Assembly (NCBI GenBank): GCA_020284085.1
Contig: JACEVL010000482.1
Span: forward strand, 1,078,501 to 1,142,500
Direction of reading: 5' to 3'
Origin: Aporrectodea caliginosa
Lineage: Eukaryota; Annelida; Clitellata; Crassiclitellata; Lumbricidae
Length of the DNA: 64,000 nucleotides
Shown here: positions 11,078 through 20,299 of the stretch, piece after piece
Layout: each line of letters opens with the position of its first letter
How positions within the stretch are numbered: position 1 is the stretch's first letter
Program-made: the position numbers and the translations under genes
Notes under the pieces: generated by a model
Told to the model about the DNA's origin: nothing
Seen by the model: only the letters and a program-made list of their open reading frames with translations
Database searches by the model: none

Positions 11078-14000
11078 CTAAAACAATACATGGACAGATG
11101 TACATGCACAAATGCATAAACTCTCAGTAAGACGAACTGAAAATCGGAAATCGATTTCAACGACAACTATTGAATAGAACGATTGACTGACGGAATAGCT
11201 GACTCACTTACTCACTAGCTGACTTACTTACTGATTCGCTCGCTAGCTCACTCAATCTCTCGCTCACTCTCTCGCTGACTGACTGCTCGACAGACAGACA
11301 GACTGACTAAATGACTAATTGCCTGACTGGCTATAAATATAAGCAAACTACTTTAAGTAGTGTATCCATTTACCAGTGTATCCCAAAGAGTGTAGGCAAA
11401 GAACTGATGCCCAGCGCGACTCGGATGGACACAATCAGGACCGAGATATCCAGGTAGGAATTCGCCTGTGTCCGGCTATTCAAAACAGAACAGGTAGATT
11501 AATAAGGTCGTCTGTATAGCGCTTCCCTTAACCCTCGGGGTACCAAGGGGTGGTTGCCACCCCCCAGGTTTTTTTTATCTCAAACTTTTTCCGTATGGAA
11601 TAAAAATTTGACCTTTTAAGTAGCTGTTCATTTACACACGTTTTGAGGTAAAATGTAAGATGATATCTCACACCGTTCAAAAGTTATACCCAATATACCC
11701 GATGTACCAGAGGGGTGGATACCACCACCCCGTAGATTTTCGACTATATCTTATCCGTCATTTAATATTAAGAGACACAAATTATACCGTTCTATAGAGG
11801 GAATGTGGGGCTACATTTCTATGGTCACTTAGTTGACCTGAGACAACCGGAAGTGCTCAAAATAAATAATAATACGCGTAATATGCGTGAAAAATGGCTG
11901 AATGGAAGCACTCCCCCTTAGTTTTTGTCTGTAGCGTATTCATTTGTCTTCCTGGAAGAGAAACAAAGATACCATTCTTTAGAGGGAATGAAGGGCGTCA
12001 TTTGCATACCTACATCTTTGTCTTTTGAATACCGGAAGTGATCCAAATAAATAATAATACGCGTAATCTAAGTGAAAATGGCTGAATACAGCATTACAAC
12101 GTAAACCGATATATATGTATGGATATATATGTATGGATGTACATTTATACTATATAAACATGTGTAGGGATGATTTTGTGTATCTTTTATACATGGATTA
12201 GTTTCAAAACACACATAATCTTATATTTGTTTATCCAAAAAGTACAAATTGTACGCAATAATATACAATATTGCTAATTAATGGGTTCCGTTGTTAAAAG
12301 TGATGTAATTTCGAGGTGCATTCACATAATGTACAACTAAATATACCACTCTGTGCAGAAATGAATGCTGAATCCAATGCTGTATTACAAGTTATGATAT
12401 GTAAAACGAAACACGAAATTCATGGGGGGTGATAACCACCCCCCCCTTCGTAGCCAGTGTTACAAAAAAAGCTTGGTAACCCTAGGGTTAACTAGATCGT
12501 GTCGTGTATGAACCATGGATGATAGGATGGAAAACATGGTGAGACGAATAAAGAAGTTGTAGAATTGTATAGTGAAGAGCTAGAGTGAAGACTGCACTTG
12601 AGTTCGAAATGTAATTGTGCTTGTAATGGAACATTTATCGAGCACCAATCAGCGATTCAGAGGCGCTCCTCACCCGTCAGTGTTAAGACGGTTCGAACTA
12701 GAGGGGCCAATGTAAGCAAAACTTCTAAATAATTGAGCTGTAGCTCCGCCCTGTCGAGGATCAACCAGAAGACCTCTAGCGGCCGAGGGGACAGTGACGC
12801 GTCCATGGAGAAGGATGCATTAGCAATAAAATGCCATCTAATCTAGACATATGTGGATCCAAAAGCAAAGTCGTTAGGAAGATATGTTGTATGGTTTCAG
12901 GACGAACTTTGATCGTTTTTCCCTGCAACGACTCTACATCCTGCCTTTGTGTATTAGAAACGTTGCTTTTGATTCTGCTTGGCTTCATTAGTTTTCAACC
13001 TATCAGTCTCAGGCAGCCTCTGCTTAGATAAATTAGATAAAATGTGGGCTTTTCGGGTTTGAGTGGTTCTTAGAAAGCGCTATATACGACTCTTGACACA
13101 CTCATGGTAATATGGATAAATACAAATATGCACATAAACACACCTACACGCATACTTGCTTGCATACGTACATGCATAAATTTGTACTCATATACTTATC
13201 TACTTACTTATCTACTTACTTACTTACTTCCAAACTGATCTAGTCTGACACATATTATGATTTGATCTGACCAAATGCAATGCAATCATAACCACATTCG
13301 AAATGATCTGGTCTGTTTAAATCTGATCCGATCCGGAAACTTCTATTGCGCCACCTAGCACATATGATTATGGCTGGAGGAATGGAGAAATTGAAACGTG
13401 GTATTTATGTAGCACTTGCTTACGTCCCTGGGCGGATCCATGTCTCTCATGTGTGGCTGTAGTACGACGGCGAAGTCCTCTCGGCCGAAGAGGTACTTGG
13501 GGTCCTCCGTGATGTTCTTGAGCGCCTCGTAGTAGCCGAGCTGAGTCTCACGCAGCTGGGGCATCGTCGTGTCATTGATAGCACATTGGCAGAAAGTACT
13601 GAAAAATTTCATGATGGTCTTCAGTATTTTATTATATTATATTGCTCTCCTCCAATTCGCTTAAAACATGAAACAGATTTATCAGGGAATAGGTAAGACA
13701 TGGCTGTGTAATGTCGTATTTACCAAAATACTTGTCGCTTAAGGAATCAGAATGTAAACACCGTTCGAATTAGCACTACAAAGCATAGCAGAATATAACA
13801 CAATTGTCAATTAGTAATTACTGTGTTTTTATTTTAAATGCGTTGGCATAGGTGTAGCCATGAACGTTGACTGATAATTTAGTCAGCAGATGACACAGAT
13901 GATGAGATTGATAATTATAACACGTTTCATTTTCCTCGGCTTTCTTTAAGTTCTTGTATAACACAATCGGTGAAATATTATTGACAAGATTTCTCGTTAG

Positions 14001-17000
14001 TGATAATGAATGCTGCTATTGAATAACATCATCGGTAATTCAGTTCAATATAGACTCAAATACTTCTGGCCAGTTAGATAGTTACTAATTAGATATTCAA
14101 TTAGCTGACGAATCGTCTCACATTTGCAGAAAATCGCAGAGGGCTCCTGTGCTGAGGTTCTGTAGGGTACTGACGTCAAACATGGCGATGAGGTTGACGA
14201 TTGTGCGAGGGGAGTTGTCAAACAGGATGTCGACAGCCTCTCGGAACTTGGCTCCGTAAGCCTCCGGACTGTAGCGATCCTGGAGCAGCGATGAAGGACC
14301 GCAGGAATTATTATTATTATTATTATTACAAACATTTTTTAACGTGCCTAAGGTCACACAGAAATGCGAATCTTAGGCGCGGTTAGCCAGTCTCCAGGCC
14401 CTAGAACAGATCCTTCAGTGACATCAGCAGTGTTGAAAGAATGATCAGACCGAGCAGTATCAATATCCCACTTGCTGAGACCGATAGAAAAAGTATGAAG
14501 CTAGCCAGTTTAAGGCAGTACCAGAGACACACAAGCTTTTATTGAGTCTCGATAATGGTGGTGATCGACAGTGTTGTAAGCAGCACTAAGGTGAAGGCTT
14601 ACTGAGGGGAAAGGCTCTCCATAAGAGAGAAGATTTTGTCGAGCTTAAAGGCGAGAGCATTTCAGTGGAGTAACTTTCATGGTAAGCTGATTGTTGGGGA
14701 CTGAAATTGAGAGATGTAGTAATGTTTCTTGATCCGTTTAAGGAAGAGATATTCAAGAATCTTTGAAATGTTATTAAAGTTGGACATGGGTCTAAAGTTT
14801 GACAGGCAATTGATGTTCAGGTCAGGTTTCTTAATAGGCAAAGGCGTGACTAAGGCACAAATAAAACACAATGGAAAACGACCTTCAACAAAAGACACGA
14901 AAAGAGTAATAAAATAAAAATAGTAATAAGAAAAAGACAAAAGACAACTCTTTCTGAACTCTGTTTCGTAAGCCATCGGACTATTCCGATTTAACATCAG
15001 CGACGAAGGGCCGCAAGAATGAAACTTATATAGCGCATTTTCGGAGATATACTCAGATCAAAACCAACCTTGGTTTATAATTATGAAAACGCTGCTGCAG
15101 AAGCTCGTACGTCAGATGGTAAGCCTTCCAGCGGTAACAATCATTTTATCAATGGGTAGCAGATTGCAGATTCAGATACAGCTGCAGATACATTTGCTGT
15201 TCTCCTCTGCGCTTCTCTCAATTATCCGCAGTGCTTAAGGAATTCTTATACTTAAGCAATTACACGCATATTGACCAACCCACAAACTTATTTACCCACA
15301 AACGTAGTCACGTATTAACCCACACTAACTTACCAATATTCTCATCCACCCACTCAATAAATCACTGAGGTAATGACTCAGTTATGCACTGAATCACACG
15401 CTTACAACTCAACCATTTGACGACTCACCCCAAAACACCAACATACACTTACTCATCTACATATTGACTCAACCACATACTGGCTCACCTAAACACTGAC
15501 TTTCCTACATAATGACTCATCCACATGCTGACTCAATAACTGAGTCAGCATGTATGTGAGTAACTGAGTCTCAGTTACACACTAACTCACATACATGCTG
15601 ACTCAGTTACACACTAACACACATACATACTGGCTCAACTATATACTGAATCACCAAACATGTTGACTCAACTGCATACTGACTCACAAACTGAATAAAC
15701 TACATACTAACTCACCTGCATGCTGACTCAAATGCATACTGACTCATACTGAGTCTGACTGACTCAGCAAAACACTTACTCACGTACTTGCTGACTCAAC
15801 TGCATACTGACTCACCTGCATGCTGAATCAACTGCATACTGACTCACAAACATGCTGAATCAACTGCATGCTGACTCACATGCATGCTGACTCAACTGCA
15901 TACTGACTCACATACATACTGACTCATCTACATACTGACTCACCCAATTTTCGCAGGAGAAGCATATGTCGATGGCCCCAACAAACAGTGAGACCATTTT
16001 CCAGTCGTTTGCATAATCGATTCTTGAATCGTTCATCATTCGATTAATGATTTCGTTCGCTTGCTCAGGCATATTTCTACGACCAACCAAAACCAGATCA
16101 TCATTATAATCAGATAATCGTCGCCTTCATTGTCATCATCAATATCATCACCATCTTCGTTGTAAGTTTCATTGTAGTCAGCGTTCGTTGTCAACACCAT
16201 TGTCGTCATAATCATTTGCAGATCAGCGTCAGCATTGCAATCTCAAAGCAGCTGCTCCACTTATTATCCTGCTCGTCGTCGTCATCGTCATCATCATATT
16301 CATCAGCGTAATCGTCATCAGCATAATCGTCATCAGCGTTATCGTCTTCAGCGTAATCGTCATCAGCGTAATCGTCATCAGCGTAATCGTCATCAGCGTA
16401 ATCGTCATCAGCGTGATCGTCATCAGCGTAATCGTCATCAGCGTAATCGTCATCAGCGTTATCGTCTTCAGCGTAATCATCATCAGCGTAATCATCATCA
16501 GCGTAATCGTCATCAGCGTAATCGTCATCAGCGTTATCGTCTTCAGCGTAATCATCATCAGCGTAATCATCATCAGCGTAATCGTCATCAGCGTAATCGT
16601 CATCAGCGTTATCGTCATCAGCGTAATCGTCATCAGCGTAATCGTCATCAGCGTTATCGTCTTCAGCGTAATCATCATCAGCGTAATCATCATCAGCGTA
16701 ATCATCATCAGCGTAATCATCATCAGCATAATCATCATCAGCGTAATCGTCATCAGCGTAATCGTCATCAGCGTCGTCGTCGCTGGTGCCGTCCAAATCC
16801 TAATCTTCGTCATCAGTTTCATCATCATAATAATAACCCAAGACAAAGTCGCTCAAATGTTAGATAGCCGTCAGGAAGGTACCGGAGGCGGATTAGCTTG
16901 CTTATTACTGACTGGATTTGGCATCTATCCTGTTGTCCCGCAAACCCCCACGAGGCCGGGGCAGCATAGAGTAAACGAGCCACTGTTGTTTCACGTACTA

Positions 17001-17515
17001 CATCATAAAGCTGCAGACCCGTGAGGCCATGTGCAACGAGAATGCGTAGGGCATACATTGATTGTCTTGGCGTACAGCTTATTCGGGTTATATGCGGCTC
17101 AAAGCTGAGAACGTCTGTAAATGTAACCCCTGGACTGGACACCCTAGTCAATCCCGGGGTAACATCCGGAACAATGTCATGCCATGCACGCTCCCTCGGC
17201 CGTCTGATCACCATCTCAAAGGTCTTTTTCTTATTTATTTTAATTAAGATTACAAGTTTCCGCCCATTGGGACACATTTGAAAGGTTCTATTTTAATATG
17301 CATGTAAATGCATACATACACATATACATACAAAGATGCCCATCATGCATACGTAGACACGCATCCATGAAAACATACATAAATAAATACACACATACGT
17401 ACATACTCACATGCATACATGCATACATACACACTTTCACTCATGTGCATACATACCTACATGCACATATACATACATACATACTCATTCATGTATACAT
17501 ACACATGCATCCATG

Positions 17516-17557
<42 letters not shown>

Positions 17558-19899
17558 AATACATGCAGACATGCATACATAGTTACATACATATATGCAA
17601 TCATGCATAAATACATACATTCATACATACATACATACATATACTTACTGAAATATTTTATCTATGTAATCACCTTCAGCGTTGGTGCTTTACGTCAATA
17701 TCGTGATAACGGCGCTATATAAGTCAACAACACAGGCTATCGCCATTGTGCATAACATTGTCTTTAAATGGGCAGGAACACTTGTTTCGCCCACCTGTTA
17801 TCTGAACCCGGTTCAGCAACGTTCAGCCAGGAACGTGCAAGGTTTTCTCTTGTACCTTGGCAGAGTGAGTAACCTTTGACATCGGGATTAAAGCCTCTGA
17901 AGAAGTCTAATCATAGAAAAATAAATTCCATATGATTACATTTCACTACCACTAAATCAGTTTCTAATAATATAGCGCCCGTATTCAGCCTTCGCCAGAT
18001 TATCACAAGAAATTTAAGAAATTACTGACATTTCAATATAATCTCACTTGCTAATTTTTAATAACTGAATCTTAGGCTTCAAGGTCTGAAAAGTAAAACC
18101 AGAAAATTTGCAACCGGACTTTAGTGGTAAAGTTATTGGCTTCTTTTGTCTTAAATTTTTCTTCAAAACCAGGAGACTTTCATTTCATCAGGATTACGTG
18201 GCAGTATGACAATAAACTGCAGATCCAACTAAAATGATTCGTTATCGTAATCTCGAGATTTCTTGGGCGCCCAAAAGGCGCAGTTAGCTTAATTTTAGGC
18301 GCTCAATCAAAACAATATCTATAGGCAGGTTGTGTGTGTTAAGCAGTAAACATAAAAAGAGGACAATGGAGCTATCATGGACATCAAAAGTGACAAAGTA
18401 ATGGTCCCCATGTCCAATGAGGAACGAAGAAGAGGCGCTCATTGTCTGCTCGTTGTCTATGGCCATTGTGAACAGGAAATGGACGAATCCAAATTCCAAG
18501 GACTTGTCGTTGACCTCTAAAGTTACGCCCTAACGAAATTATGCTACCCGATGACAGAGACAAAATATGTTCAGGGTCGTTGCAAGGAGTTCACTTAGAT
18601 GGTTCGAATCCACAATCGCTTAAATTCAGACCACTGTGTCGCAACCAAAAAGTGCATTGAGCAATAGTTTAACGTCTCACTTGTGAGTGTTATGATACCA
18701 GCATCCAACGTGTAATCTCCGCCAATCCTAAAAGACGTAGCAGTTTTAATTATATGAGAATTTTTAACAAATTAAATAGCAGCTTGACTATCGGTAGCAG
18801 CGCCCTTGATTTTGGGCTTGATCAGGATATACGATAAAATTGTTTTTTCCATATATCAAGCAATAACTGGGTTAATACCAATAAAAGTTGTTTAGAGTTG
18901 ACAATATAAAAAGTCTAGAATTAAATCTGCATTGTTAGAAAAATCAGAAAATATATACTCTGATCTATTTACAATACAATCTCATCTTTTGTTATCAGAT
19001 CCAATTGGACCATTTCAGATAAATTTGAACTGATCCAATACAAGAACAGCCCTTTTCACTAACTGGTCCCAGACTCGGGTTTTCTCTGTCGGTAAAAGTT
19101 CTGGCTTTAAAATCTCAACTAAAATGTCATCTCCTCTAGTCTAAGAGGAGATGACATTTTAGTTGAGATCTGAAGGCCAGAACAGACCTTGCAAAGCGAA
19201 CTTTTACCCAAAGAGAAAACCCGAGTTTCATCCGTAGACTGCTTCCGTGTCTTTTCGGAATCCCTCCTTATGCTTTCTACGGGATTCACTCTGGAAGTTG
19301 GCTTTCTGGACGATATAGCATAGTAGCAACCACTGACAAATGCATTGAGCATTATCACGGTGCGCTGTAGAAGTTCTTTGTTCAGATAAGATTAGCTTCT
19401 ATACTGTCATTTTATTGTTAAATTAGATAGGCTATTGATCGATATTAGAAGCTTACGTGAAAACTTCTCCGCGATTTTGAATGAGCACCTGGGGAGGATT
19501 TTCGGCACCAAGTCCATTTCCAGCCTAAGAGAAATAAGTAAGGGCATAGCACAGCGGCTCAACGTCCTCATCGGTGATAATCATTTTCGTCTTTGTATTT
19601 GTAAGCATTCTTATATAGAGACTAAACAAAATTGTGCGTTGAGAACTTCTTAACTTGCTACCTCCCTTGTGAGTGCATTGAACGTAAATCGACGAATTTA
19701 GTCAGTTGAGTCGACATCTTTATTTAAATGTAATGCATCCTTCACATTTAGTGTTGTTGACAGTGACTATGAAGATGGAGATATTGAAATTCTTGTTATG
19801 AAAATGATGATGTTCATGACCAATATTATAGACGACGATACAACTATAAAGTATGAAGCAATACTAACGATGATGACGATGACAAACGATGATGATGAC

Positions 19900-19951
<52 letters not shown>

Positions 19952-20097
19952 TAAACGATAATGTTGTTGTTGATGATGATGACGATGATGATTATATTAA
20001 TAATAATAATAATAATAAAATGTTTTTTGATATTTTCTAATATGTAGTTCACTAACACTCCAAGCATAATGATAATAATAATAATAATAATAATAAC

Positions 20098-20135
<38 letters not shown>

Positions 20136-20248
20136 CAACAACAACAAACAACAACAACAACAATAAGAATAGTGATAATAAATAAATAAAAAATGATTAA
20201 TAATAATAATGATAATAATAATAATAAATAATAATAATAATAATAATA

Positions 20249-20299
<51 letters not shown>

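Noticed and set aside
16212..17024. Four frames of about 200 codons over the 15-bp minisatellite
   Set aside because: A repeat of period 15 keeps every stop-free frame open; no homology.
18020..18080. Extra PLB1-like exon after TTTTACTTTTCAG (also near 2310 in copy A)
   Set aside because: Good-looking acceptor and GTGAGA donor, but the only phase fitting exon 5 meets a stop at once, and the lengths differ by one base between copies.
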